NCBI RefSeq assembly: GCF_030929615.1 | Contig: NZ_JAVFVU010000006.1 | Coordinates: 1-64,000, forward strand | DNA: 64,000 bases | Source of the DNA: Dyadobacter sp. LHD-138 | Lineage (GTDB): Bacteria; Bacteroidota; Bacteroidia; Cytophagales; Spirosomataceae | Direction: 5' to 3' | In this document: in pieces, positions 33,189-41,852 of the stretch | Numbering within the stretch: the first letter of the stretch is position 1 | How the letters are laid out: every line of letters begins with the position of its first letter | Program-made: the position numbers and the translations under genes | The notes under the pieces: generated by a model | The model's input: the letters and a program-made list of their open reading frames with translations, nothing else | Databases searched by the model: none | Told to the model about the DNA's origin: nothing

Positions 33189-34751
33189 ATGAATATCAAA
33201 ATATCATCCCCGCATCCTGCATTTACTTCGTTAACAGGAAGTATAATGGTCGTGATTGCTCTTTTTTCTTGCAACAAAACCGTCAATGAACCCTCTGCAT
33301 CTGTCAGCGCCCCTTCAACGATCGACGCCAATGCAGGTAACTGGAAACCTTACATTCTTTCGTCTTCCAGTGAAATTCCCGTAGCGGAGCCCAAAGGCGC
33401 AGCTTCTACCGAATACCTGGCAGAGTTAAAGAAACTTAAAGAATCGATGACTACGGTTACGGCCTCGCAACGCGAGATCGTAAATTACTGGGGAGCTGGT
33501 GCAGCTTTCCGCTGGAACGAAATCGGAAGAGAACTTTCGGCTCGTTACAACAGTGCACCCGCCTCAAATGCCGATGGAAAATATCCGGTTCCGGATGCTG
33601 CCAATCCGCTCGCAGATCCTAAATTTCCATTTGCCAATCCACCCTATACAGCGAGGGCGCTTGCCTATCTGAGCGTTGCGCAGTATGACGCGTTGATATC
33701 GGCCTGGAATTACAAATTTAAATTCAACCGTAAAGCACCTTCCAAAACAGATGAATCCATCAAGGCTTTGCTTCCTGTTTCGGACCTTCCATCCTACCCT
33801 TCAGAAGATGCTGTGGTTGCGGCTGCCTCTTTTGAAATATTAAAAGCCATGTTTCCTGGTGAAGTACCGTTTTTGGAAGCCAAACTCGCCGAACATAAAA
33901 ATAGCCGTTTATGGGCGGGTATGAACGTAGAAAGTGATATCACAGCCGGCGAAGTACTTGGAAAAGCGGTCGGGCAAAAAGTGATGACACGTGCCAAGGC
34001 AGATGGTATGGGCGCTGCCAACAACCAGGCAAAAACGGCGGAAATGATTACCAACGCAGCTAAAATAGGCATTACCAAACCGTGGCTGAGCCAGGAATTC
34101 CCGGCCAGGCCACCAATGCTTCCCACCTATGGTTTCGTACAGCCGTGGAATTTCAACAGCGCCACCGTGGTCGCCCTTCGGCCTAAGGCTCCGCCGTTGA
34201 TCGATAGTCCTGAGTTTAAAGAGAACATGGAAGAGCTTCTTACGATTGCTAAAAAACAAACGCGCGAACAGGCACGCATTGCCAATTTCTGGGCCGATGG
34301 TGTAGGTAGCTATACGCCTCCGGGACACTGGCACCGCAAAGCAGCCGAGTTATGCCATGCCAATAATTTCAGTGAAGTGCGTACGGCAAGGACTTTTGCG
34401 TTGCTTGGCACGGCGGTTCAGGATGCTGGCGTTTGCTGCTGGGATGCCAAATATTACTATTATTATCCCCGTCCAAACCAAATGGATAGCAAAATTAAAA
34501 CTTCCGTCGGTTTGCCGAATTTCCCATCGTATACATCCGGTCACTCGATGTTCTCAGGTGCTGCGGCCGAAGTTCTTTCTTACATTTTCCCAAAGGATAA
34601 AGAAAAACTGGACGCCATGGCTGCCGAAGCATCCCTTTCAAGGATCTACGGACTTATTCATTACCGCTTTGACTGCGAGCAAGGATTAGCCACAGGCCAC
34701 AAAGTTGGGGACTATGCCGTACAGCGTGCCAAAACGGACGGTGCTCAATAA
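33189..34751 (+). CDS. Vanadium haloperoxidase / PAP2-like lipoprotein
   Basis: A 520-residue protein with a lipoprotein signal (VVIALFSCNKT). The C-terminal half has the phosphatase/haloperoxidase signature: KYYYYYPRPNQ (K and RP block), PSYTSGHSMFSGAAAE (SGH with an Ala/Gly-rich run) and SRIYGLIHYRFDCEQG with GH. These residues bind vanadate or phosphate. The family acts as acid phosphatase or haloperoxidase; which of the two cannot be told here. It is probably co-transcribed with the outer-membrane barrel protein. A strong terminator follows. Confidence 0.85.
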   Translation: MNIKISSPHPAFTSLTGSIMVVIALFSCNKTVNEPSASVSAPSTIDANAGNWKPYILSSSSEIPVAEPKGAASTEYLAELKKLKESMTTVTASQREIVNYWGAGAAFRWNEIGRELSARYNSAPASNADGKYPVPDAANPLADPKFPFANPPYTARALAYLSVAQYDALISAWNYKFKFNRKAPSKTDESIKALLPVSDLPSYPSEDAVVAAASFEILKAMFPGEVPFLEAKLAEHKNSRLWAGMNVESDITAGEVLGKAVGQKVMTRAKADGMGAANNQAKTAEMITNAAKIGITKPWLSQEFPARPPMLPTYGFVQPWNFNSATVVALRPKAPPLIDSPEFKENMEELLTIAKKQTREQARIANFWADGVGSYTPPGHWHRKAAELCHANNFSEVRTARTFALLGTAVQDAGVCCWDAKYYYYYPRPNQMDSKIKTSVGLPNFPSYTSGHSMFSGAAAEVLSYIFPKDKEKLDAMAAEASLSRIYGLIHYRFDCEQGLATGHKVGDYAVQRAKTDGAQ

Positions 34752-34770
34752 AATATTTAAAAAAAACAGT

Positions 34771-34808
34771 AAAAAGTGTCGGAATCTGTCGGGTTCCGGC
34801 ACTTTTTG
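34771..34808 (+). terminator. Terminator after haloperoxidase-like gene
   Basis: Stem AAAAAGTG-CGGAA / TTCCG-CACTTTTT with a 9-base loop, in an A/T-rich context. Confidence 0.85.
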
Positions 34809-34917
34809 TTTGGGAAAAGGGGCTGTCGGGTAGCACGTTTCTTATTTTCAAACAATTTATTGACGACATAGGGGGCTTCCTGTTTTGAATTGTCACAAGG
34901 GAAAAACCATCAAAGTC

Positions 34918-35562
34918 ATGAAGAAACAGATAACCTTTACGATCCTGCTATTGTCGTCTTTACTCGCTTCCAACGCATTTGCCCAGCAAATGCAAACCGT
35001 TTTCAAAGGACGCGGAATCCAGAGATCCGGTGGCTATGCAGCCATTTCCAATAAGTTCACGACCATCAACGGCGATTATGCCAACATTGCTGAGATTTAT
35101 GGCGGCTGGTTTGTCAATAGTAAATTTTTAATTGGATTAAGCGCAGCCGGAAGCACCAATCACATTCCTGTACCGCAAATTTATAGTGAAAGACCCTGGC
35201 AGAAACTGACTTACCAATACGGACAGGTGGGTCTGATGACCGAATACGTTTTTGCATCCAACAGACGTGTTCACGTGGTGGGCAACCTGACCACCGGCGC
35301 AGGTTTCACCATGCAATACGACCGGAAAGACTGGGATGATTTTGATCACTGGGACGATCGGGATGACGACGATCATGAAGATCCAAATTGCTTCTTCGTG
35401 ATGGAGCCTGGGGTGCAGGTTGAATTCAATCTTTTAAAATGGATGCGCTTTGCCCCCGGTATTTCTTACAGAAAAACGTTTGGGGCATCTGGTCACGGCT
35501 TATCCGATGCTGACCTTAGCAACGTATCCTATAATTTAACCCTGAAATTTGGCAGGTTCTAA
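34918..35562 (+). CDS. Outer-membrane beta-barrel protein with Asp/His-rich loop
   Basis: A 214-residue protein; the ATG at 34918 gives the signal MKKQITFTILLLSSLLASNA-FAQ. The mature part shows eight or more strands (AEIYGGWFVNSKFLIGLSAA, QVGLMTEYVFASNRRVHVVG, VEFNLLKWMRFAPGISYRK). A striking loop WDDFDHWDDRDDDDHEDP lies in the middle and may bind metal ions. The C-terminal strand ends with Phe, the usual barrel-assembly signal. Function unknown. Confidence 0.7.
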   Translation: MKKQITFTILLLSSLLASNAFAQQMQTVFKGRGIQRSGGYAAISNKFTTINGDYANIAEIYGGWFVNSKFLIGLSAAGSTNHIPVPQIYSERPWQKLTYQYGQVGLMTEYVFASNRRVHVVGNLTTGAGFTMQYDRKDWDDFDHWDDRDDDDHEDPNCFFVMEPGVQVEFNLLKWMRFAPGISYRKTFGASGHGLSDADLSNVSYNLTLKFGRF

Positions 35563-35581
35563 TCTTCTTCATCAGCAAACA

Positions 35582-35619
35582 AAAAATCCCTGAAACGCTT
35601 GTGCTTCTCAGGGATTTTT
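35582..35619. terminator. Bidirectional terminator
   Basis: AAAAATCCCTGA / TCAGGGATTTTT stem between converging genes (34918-35562 and 35638-37800). Confidence 0.85.
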
Positions 35620-35637
35620 CAATTTAACGCAATGTCT

Positions 35638-37800
35638 TTATGCGAGATTATTGATATCCAAAGGCAGCTTTCTCATCCGTTTTCCCGTCGCCGCAAAAAT
35701 GGCATTGCCCAGTGCAGGCGCAATCGGAGGAAGTCCCGGCTCACCTACCCCACCAGGGTTAGCTCCGCTATCCACGATGTAGATTTCCATTTTTGGCGTT
35801 TCGTTAAGCCGCATTATGTTATACTGATGATAGTTGCTTTGATCACAAACGCCATTCGTGAACGTAATACCGTCCTTGATAGCTGCCGTTAGCCCCATCA
35901 CGATGTTTCCTTCTGTCTGCGCTTTCACATTATCAGGATTGACATAATAACCACAATCAATCACAGAAATCACTTTGTCGATTGTTACGCCCTGATCCTT
36001 TTTGGTCACGGTAATGCAGGTTGCTGAAATACTGTCAAAGGATTTAAAGACAGCAATTCCTTTCCCCTGGCCTTCTGCAAGCTTCTCGCCCCAGGCCGAT
36101 TTTTCAGCCAGCGTTTCTAAAACCTTTTTGAAACGGTCATCCTTGACAAGCTCCATCCGTGCCTTCATTGGGTCCTTCCCGGCAAGATGTGCCAGTTCAT
36201 CGATAAAACACTCCTGTCCCCAACCAAAATTGGAAGCATAGACAGAGCGCCACCAGACAATCGGAATATCTGTTTTCACGTTGGTCCAGCTCACTTTTGA
36301 GGCCGTCGCAAAATTATATTTATTGTTGTTTGTACTGATTTCTTCACTCAGCCATGGATCTGCCTCATCCGATTTAAGTCCTTTAAAAACCTGCCCCAAA
36401 ATAGACTCTCCGATGGCGTGGTGATGATAACCCGCTATCGCCCCGTTTTCGACAAACCCCTGCATATGGCTAACCATTCCAGGACGGTATGGCCCTTGCG
36501 TGATATCATCTTCACGGGTCCAAATTACTTTCACCGGCTTTTTAAGCTCCCTCGAAAGGTGACAGGCTTCTAAAAGAAAATCATGATAAGCCTTACGCCC
36601 GAAAGCGCCTCCAAGCAATGTAACGTTAATCTTTACCTTTTCCGGCGCGACTTTCAGATAAGCGCAAACATCCCGCAAAGCCCAGTCGGGGCCCTGAATG
36701 GGCGCCCAGATCTCCACCGTGCCATCCTCTTTTACGTGCACCACCGCATTTTCCGGCTCAATGGGTGCATGCGCAAGGAACGGCGTCTCGTAACTGGCTT
36801 CAAGTTTTTTTCCAGCCGAATTGTACTTCGCGCTAAAATCCCCTTTTTCTTCGAAATTAATACCCTCCTTTGTTGCCGCTGCGTGCGCTTCGGCAAAGTA
36901 TTTTTCCGTGCTCAGCGTTTTTTCATAATCAGCATTGTCCCAGTTGACTTTAAGTGCTTTTTTACCTTTAAGCGCCGCCCACCAATTGGTAGCAATCACA
37001 GCAACCGCCTCCGAAGTGCGGTGTGGCATGGTACGCTCGGTTTTGACAACCTTTAAGACACCTTTAATTTTCTTTGCCTCCGCATCATCAATGGAAACAA
37101 CTTTTCCATGCAAGGAAGGTGAATGCAGGATGCTTGCGTAAACCATTCCCGGCACATCCACGTCAATACCGTACACAGCCTTACCGTTAACGCGTTCGGG
37201 CACATCCAGTCGTTTATTGTATTTACCGATAATCTTAAAATCTTTCGGATCCTTTAATTTCGGATTTTTGGGTATTTCAAGTTTCGATGCATCATCGGCT
37301 AGTTCTCCATAACTCAGGCTACGGCCTGTTGGCTTGTGAACAATGGTTCCATCCTTGGCATAACATTCAATAACCGGAACGTTCCAGCGTTTTGCGGCCG
37401 ATTCGGTCAGCATTTCACGCGCTGCCGCACCAGCTTTTCGGATAGGCTCCCATAACGACCTTACTGAACTGCTTCCACCCGACGTTTGGTTACCATACTT
37501 ATCTTTCCCGTCGCTCTGAACAATTTTCACCTGTTCCAGGCTTATTTCCAGCTCTTCGGCCAGCAGCGAAGGGACGGCCTGCGTAGAGCCCTGCCCCATA
37601 TCCGGCCGCGGGTTAACGATGGTGATGTTCCCAGCTGTATCAATGATGATAAATGGGTTAATTTCCAGCTTGATAATGGCCGGATTGATTTTCTTAACCA
37701 CGGCATCTTTGGCAAAAGAAGAAATGCCCAAAGCCAGCCCGAAAGATGTTAAACCAGTGGTTTTTAGAAAATCACGGCGTGTTGCTTTTATATTTTCCAA
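35638..37800 (-). CDS. Molybdenum hydroxylase large subunit, IorB-like
   Basis: A 720-residue protein of the xanthine-dehydrogenase/aldehyde-oxidase family, similar to isoquinoline 1-oxidoreductase subunit beta. A twin-Arg signal (ATRRDFLKTTGLTSFGLALG) sends it folded to the periplasm. Domain signs are RPDMGQGSTQAVPSLLAEEL, NVTLLGGAFGRK and PGGVGEPGLPPIAPA, which bind the molybdopterin cofactor. The start is a TTG (no ATG is available before the RRDF motif). It forms a pair with the 2Fe-2S subunit (27-bp gap). No cytochrome partner is nearby; the electron acceptor is unknown. Confidence 0.9.
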   Translation of the reverse strand: MENIKATRRDFLKTTGLTSFGLALGISSFAKDAVVKKINPAIIKLEINPFIIIDTAGNITIVNPRPDMGQGSTQAVPSLLAEELEISLEQVKIVQSDGKDKYGNQTSGGSSSVRSLWEPIRKAGAAAREMLTESAAKRWNVPVIECYAKDGTIVHKPTGRSLSYGELADDASKLEIPKNPKLKDPKDFKIIGKYNKRLDVPERVNGKAVYGIDVDVPGMVYASILHSPSLHGKVVSIDDAEAKKIKGVLKVVKTERTMPHRTSEAVAVIATNWWAALKGKKALKVNWDNADYEKTLSTEKYFAEAHAAATKEGINFEEKGDFSAKYNSAGKKLEASYETPFLAHAPIEPENAVVHVKEDGTVEIWAPIQGPDWALRDVCAYLKVAPEKVKINVTLLGGAFGRKAYHDFLLEACHLSRELKKPVKVIWTREDDITQGPYRPGMVSHMQGFVENGAIAGYHHHAIGESILGQVFKGLKSDEADPWLSEEISTNNNKYNFATASKVSWTNVKTDIPIVWWRSVYASNFGWGQECFIDELAHLAGKDPMKARMELVKDDRFKKVLETLAEKSAWGEKLAEGQGKGIAVFKSFDSISATCITVTKKDQGVTIDKVISVIDCGYYVNPDNVKAQTEGNIVMGLTAAIKDGITFTNGVCDQSNYHQYNIMRLNETPKMEIYIVDSGANPGGVGEPGLPPIAPALGNAIFAATGKRMRKLPLDINNLA

Positions 37801-37827
37801 TGTCTTTGATTGCTGTTTTGTGAAGGA

Positions 37828-38319
37828 TTAATTCTTGCCAATACCTTTTTCAGATACTTTAATCGTATCTGCTGCACGGTGAATTGCTTTACGGATACGG
37901 TCATACGTGCCGCAGCGACACAGATTTCCGCTCATCGCGGAATCAATATCCTGATCGCTTGGACTCGGATTCGATTTGAGCAAAGCAACGGCAGACATAA
38001 TCTGCCCGGACTGACAATACCCGCACTGAGGCACCTGCTCTTCGATCCAGGCCTGTTGAATGGCATGAAGTTTCCCGTTACCAATTCCTTCAATCGTAGT
38101 AATCTTCGTATTTTTACCGACACTCGAAACGGGTGTCTGGCACGACCGTGTTGGCTGACCGTCCAGGTGAATGGTACAGGCGCCGCAAAGTGTCATACCA
38201 CACCCAAACTTGGTGCCTTTCAGATCGACGAAATCTCTTACGACCCAAAGAAGGGGCATATCGGGTTCGACATCGACCTTTACCTTTTTGTTGTTTACTG
38301 TTAAGTTAAATATCGCCAT
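37828..38319 (-). CDS. 2Fe-2S subunit of molybdenum hydroxylase, IorA-like
   Basis: A 163-residue protein with two [2Fe-2S] clusters: plant-type C40, C45, C48, C60 in [18 protein letters not shown], and the hydroxylase-type C99, C102, C134, C136 in QCGYCQSG and NLCRCGTYD. It passes electrons from the molybdenum centre. It lies upstream of the large subunit in the same operon. Length is normal; the partner's twin-Arg signal would export both together. Confidence 0.95.
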   Translation of the reverse strand: MAIFNLTVNNKKVKVDVEPDMPLLWVVRDFVDLKGTKFGCGMTLCGACTIHLDGQPTRSCQTPVSSVGKNTKITTIEGIGNGKLHAIQQAWIEEQVPQCGYCQSGQIMSAVALLKSNPSPSDQDIDSAMSGNLCRCGTYDRIRKAIHRAADTIKVSEKGIGKN

Positions 38320-38656
38320 AGTCTTGTTGTTTTCATGCAGCAGTTATTAAAATTATGATAAAAATGCAGAAAATAAAAATGGGCTTCGGGTAACAAAATC
38401 TACGCAAAAATAAAGAGAGGCTCCGCTGCCTGAAACAAGCAAAGTCAGGTAATAAATCACTGGCAAATGCATGAGACCGGAACCTGACAATAGCAATCTG
38501 TGGTTGTTGAAGAAGCAAATTTAGAAATGTCGTTGCATTTCCGGATATTGAGGTTTTTATGCCGGTGGTTCGGAATTTTCCAATACCCGTCCGACGGCAA
38601 AAAAGCCGTCGGACGGGAGACACCACAGACGTTTTTCAGGAATTAAAATTATCGTT
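38320..38656. other. 337-bp divergent intergenic region
   Basis: It separates iorA-like (-) and map (+). It contains one strong GC-rich hairpin (38586-38617) and nothing else that I can identify; a reading frame on the - strand here has no gene-like character. Confidence 0.5.
38586..38617. other. Perfect 13-bp hairpin upstream of map
   Basis: CCCGTCCGACGGC-AAAAAA-GCCGTCGGACGGG, 40 bp before the map start. No T-run follows it, so it is not a typical terminator; it may be a 5' UTR structure or a repeat element. Confidence 0.6.
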
Positions 38657-39421
38657 ATGTCCATTACAACTGTATCAGAACTAACAGGGATTCAGAAAAT
38701 AAGTGAAGTTGTTGGGAGCACACTCAAACAAATGCGGGAATATGCCAAAACCGGCATGACAACCAAAGAACTGGACGATTTCGGTGGACGTATTTTGAAT
38801 GAATTTGGTGCAAAATCCGCACCTAAATTAACTTACGGATTTCCCGGCTGGACCTGCATCAGTGTCAACCATGAAGTAGCCCATGGTATCCCGTCTGAAT
38901 TAACGGTTTTGAAAGAAGGTGATCTGATCAATATTGACGTCTCTGCCGAGCTTGATGGTTTTTGGGCGGATAACGGTGGCTCCTTTGTTATCGGGGAGGA
39001 TGTTCACAACCATCTGCCGCTTGTGAATGCTTCCAAAATCATTTTGCAGAAAGCCATTAACCGTATTAAAGGTGGCGTAAAAGTTTCGGAGATCGGGCGT
39101 TTTATAGAAACCGAAGCAAAAAAATCCGGCTTTAAAGTCATCAAAAACCTGGCAGGACATGGTGTTGGAAGAAGTCTGCATGAGGAGCCGCACGAAATCC
39201 TGAATTGTTATGACCACGACAACAAACAGCGTTTTAAGAAAAATTCAGTTGTTGCCGTTGAAACCTTTATTTCAACCGGTTCGACGTATGCAAACCAGGG
39301 AAAAGACGGATGGACGCTTACCGGTAATAAGGGTGGTTTTGTAGCCCAGCACGAACATACCATTATAATCACCGATGGGAAACCGGTTATTTTGACCGGG
39401 GCAAATGAGATATGGGAATAA
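38657..39421 (+). CDS. map: Methionine aminopeptidase, type I
   Basis: A 254-residue enzyme that removes the N-terminal Met from new proteins. The metal ligands are Asp94 (NIDVSAELD), Asp105 (FWADNGG), His168 (GHGVGRSLHEEP), Glu202 (VETFIS) and Glu233 (HEHT). His76 (NHEVAHG) is also conserved. Length matches type I enzymes without extra domains. It is a single gene here, away from the ribosomal operon where a second map usually resides. A perfect terminator follows. Confidence 0.95.
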   Translation: MSITTVSELTGIQKISEVVGSTLKQMREYAKTGMTTKELDDFGGRILNEFGAKSAPKLTYGFPGWTCISVNHEVAHGIPSELTVLKEGDLINIDVSAELDGFWADNGGSFVIGEDVHNHLPLVNASKIILQKAINRIKGGVKVSEIGRFIETEAKKSGFKVIKNLAGHGVGRSLHEEPHEILNCYDHDNKQRFKKNSVVAVETFISTGSTYANQGKDGWTLTGNKGGFVAQHEHTIIITDGKPVILTGANEIWE

Positions 39422-39423
39422 AA

Positions 39424-39457
39424 AAGTGCTTTAAGAAACTTAAATCTTAAAGCACTT
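39424..39457. terminator. Bidirectional terminator between map and isomerase
   Basis: A perfect 13-bp stem AAGTGCTTTAAGA / TCTTAAAGCACTT. Confidence 0.85.
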
Positions 39458-39465
39458 CCTAATTT

Positions 39466-40380
39466 TCACACGCCCTCCGTAACCTGCTTCATCTTCTGCA
39501 AACCAGTTTTTGCAACCAGCAGCGCATCCTGGGCATAATATTCTTTGTTGAAAACTTCAAAAGAAAGGATAACTGGCTTTTCTGAATTTTTTAGTGAGGT
39601 TAACAGTCCTTTTAGTGGCGCAATGCCGTCTCCCGGGTAAATTCTGTCGGCATCCACAATCGTCTCCCTTGGCGGCGTCGACGGGTAATCGTTGATATGG
39701 AAAATCTCGATCAAAGGTTTGCCTACCGCTTTTACACTATCCATACCTGAGCCGCCTTTATGCAAATGATATACGTCCATCAGCACGCGCGCCGATGGAT
39801 GGTCAGCCTCCACGGCTACATACACCAGCTCTCCTACCCTGCTGAGATTTTTCGAAAAACCCCACAATTCCAGGTGAGGAACAACCTTGGTCTGATCACC
39901 CAGTTCGAGTATTTTCCGGTAACGCTCAGCCATTTTAGGGAGTTCAAGCGACGCTCCCGTGGTAGCGCCCATGGGTGGCGCAGCAATACGCGGACAGCCA
40001 ATCTGCGCCAGTTGTTCCATTTCCATTTTCAGCTGATCCAGCGCTTTTGAACGCGCCGTTTCGTCATCGACAATCCATGTTGCAAAACCGATCGCGTCCT
40101 CTACTTTTAATCCAAGATCGTCCACAATCCGTTTGGCATCGGCCAGCGTCCCGCCTGTTTTCAGGAAATCCTGTAACGTGTTTACCCAGATTTCCACCGA
40201 GGTAAAACCGGCTTTGGCCGCCACTTCCAGCTCTTTTCTAAAACCCAGTTTATGCCCACGCAACGTGCTCATATTTAGCGAATAGATAAATGAACCTGGC
40301 TTTTTCTTGTTCGTTTCAAATGGAAAATCAGCGGCTGCGGGTACAGCTATTATTGAGGTTAGTGCTTCGCGGCGAGTCAT
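39466..40380 (-). CDS. Sugar phosphate isomerase/epimerase-like protein
   Basis: A 304-residue TIM-barrel protein of the xylose-isomerase-like family. The N-terminus MTRREALTSIIAVPAAADFP resembles an export signal (R-R pair). Barrel signs are KAGFTSVEIWVNTLQDF, IAAPPMGATTGASLEL, RVLMDVYHLHKGGSGMD and EIFHINDYPSTPPRE with metal-ligand Glu, Asp and His. The true substrate is unknown. The ATG at 40380 is preferred over a TTG one codon upstream. A single gene. Confidence 0.8.
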   Translation of the reverse strand: MTRREALTSIIAVPAAADFPFETNKKKPGSFIYSLNMSTLRGHKLGFRKELEVAAKAGFTSVEIWVNTLQDFLKTGGTLADAKRIVDDLGLKVEDAIGFATWIVDDETARSKALDQLKMEMEQLAQIGCPRIAAPPMGATTGASLELPKMAERYRKILELGDQTKVVPHLELWGFSKNLSRVGELVYVAVEADHPSARVLMDVYHLHKGGSGMDSVKAVGKPLIEIFHINDYPSTPPRETIVDADRIYPGDGIAPLKGLLTSLKNSEKPVILSFEVFNKEYYAQDALLVAKTGLQKMKQVTEGV

Positions 40381-40521
40381 CAATGATATTTTAAAAGAAT
40401 TGTATGATTTACTAAAAAGATTAGTCCATTACGTTTTTACCGGTCATTTTGTGAAAATTGATTGGTAAATTAGAGTTTTACATCCGGAATGCTTACCTGT
40501 TCAATTTAAACTCAGTCCCTT

Positions 40522-41019
40522 ATGCAGTCCAACGAATATCTAGTGCCCGCGCAGACCCGCATCGGCCATGTGCACTTGAAAGTATCAAATCTGGAACAAT
40601 CACTTGATTTCTACTGCGGGCTCCTGGGTTTTGAAATCACGACGCGTTATGGCGATCAGGTCGCTTTTATCTCAGCCGGGGGATATCACCACCACATCGG
40701 CCTGAATACCTGGTACAGCAAAAATCACCCTCCTGCTCAGAAAGAAGGGGTTGGCCTGTTTCATACCGCGATTGTTTATCCAACCCGAAAAGATCTGGCG
40801 GCAATTTATCAGCGTCTGATCCATGCACATTATCCGTTAACCGGTGCCAGTGATCATGGCGTTTCCGAGGCCTTGTATCTAAACGATCCTGACAATAATG
40901 GCATAGAGCTCTACTGGGACAGACCGGAAAAATCCTGGCCAAAAACCGAAGACGGACATCTTCAAATGTATACAAGGATTCTGAACCTGGACGGTCTGTT
41001 GCAGGAGCTCAATAAATAA
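40522..41019 (+). CDS. VOC-family dioxygenase-like protein
   Basis: A 165-residue protein of the vicinal-oxygen-chelate fold. N-terminal half: RIGHVHLKVSNLEQSLDFYC with metal-ligand His. C-terminal half: VGLFHTAIVYPTRKDLAAIY with His, and LNDPDNNGIELYWDRP with the ligand Glu. It resembles glyoxalase/catechol 2,3-dioxygenase (CatE) proteins. The substrate is unknown. Confidence 0.8.
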   Translation: MQSNEYLVPAQTRIGHVHLKVSNLEQSLDFYCGLLGFEITTRYGDQVAFISAGGYHHHIGLNTWYSKNHPPAQKEGVGLFHTAIVYPTRKDLAAIYQRLIHAHYPLTGASDHGVSEALYLNDPDNNGIELYWDRPEKSWPKTEDGHLQMYTRILNLDGLLQELNK

Positions 41020-41174
41020 TAAACTTTATCACGATTTCATTTCACAGTGTTATCGTCAGTTGGCGTGGCCGCCCCTTCGGCTATCCAGATTAATGAAGGG
41101 AAAACGGATAAAATTGTGAAGGCAAATCGCTGTCCGGATTTTGTTTTGTACTGGTATGGTATTTGCTTCACAGT

Positions 41175-41504
41175 ATGCATAAACCAATTACTCAGAAAAT
41201 GTATTTCGTATCATTCTTAAATGGAAAACCGATAACCTCTTCCTCGGAAGTAGCGGATCAGTTCGGAAAATCTCATAACGATATTTTACGTTCCATTGAA
41301 CAGTTGTCTTGCAGCCAGGAATTCAGAAACAACAATTTCATACCCTCACCAGGCACCTGGCCTTCCGGGAAACCGGATCCTAATGTGCTTATGACCAGAG
41401 AAGGTTTAGTCCTGTTGGTGATGAGCCTGGACAGCCCAGCACCCGTTTCCTTTCGTGAGAAAGTTGTTGCCAAATTCGATGGAATGGTTTCTTTTCAAAA
41501 ATAA
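41175..41504 (+). CDS. Rha-family phage regulatory protein, lone copy
   Basis: A 109-residue protein; the ATG at 41175 gives MHKPITQKMYFVSFLNGKP. The Rha core is VADQFGKSHNDILRSIEQL with FRNNNF, then LMTREGLVLLVMSLDSP. Rha proteins are phage regulators that block phage growth in hosts lacking IHF. No other phage gene is near, so it may be a domesticated remnant. Confidence 0.75.
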   Translation: MHKPITQKMYFVSFLNGKPITSSSEVADQFGKSHNDILRSIEQLSCSQEFRNNNFIPSPGTWPSGKPDPNVLMTREGLVLLVMSLDSPAPVSFREKVVAKFDGMVSFQK

Positions 41505-41852
41505 ACGACAAACCAACCACTTGACGGATTGTAGAAATCTTTGAGGAGAATTTTACACATAAAACGCATGATACTTGTTACAGGCCCTCAAAAAACCTTA
41601 ATAGAATATCACCGTTTGACTACAATAAATCACTGATTCGGATATTTTTTATCATTTTTCCTGAATTCTATTTTGACTATTTAGACCCGGCACGAGCACT
41701 AAATATACTAGTTTTCAATCAGTTACATTTACACCCAAGGCCATTCCCCATATTTTCATTCAGGCAGTTCCCTTTCAGCGTCAAGAAATTAGTTTTACTT
41801 TATCCCTAACAATCTTACATTTGAAGTAAGACTCAACGGGATTTTTTTTGAC
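41505..41852. other. 348-bp intergenic region with promoter before kinase
   Basis: A/T-rich. It holds a TACATTTG -7 box (41816-41823), 29 bp before the kinase start, and no gene or other structure that I can support. Confidence 0.5.
41816..41823 (+). promoter_or_regulatory. -7 box TACATTTG of the histidine kinase gene
   Basis: A perfect TAnnTTTG box 29 bp upstream of the ATG at 41853. The -33 element is not obvious. Confidence 0.45.

Noticed and set aside
38333..38626. 97-codon - strand reading frame
   Set aside because: It overlaps the strong hairpin, has low-complexity Phe/Ile-rich composition and no gene-like features; taken as noncoding.
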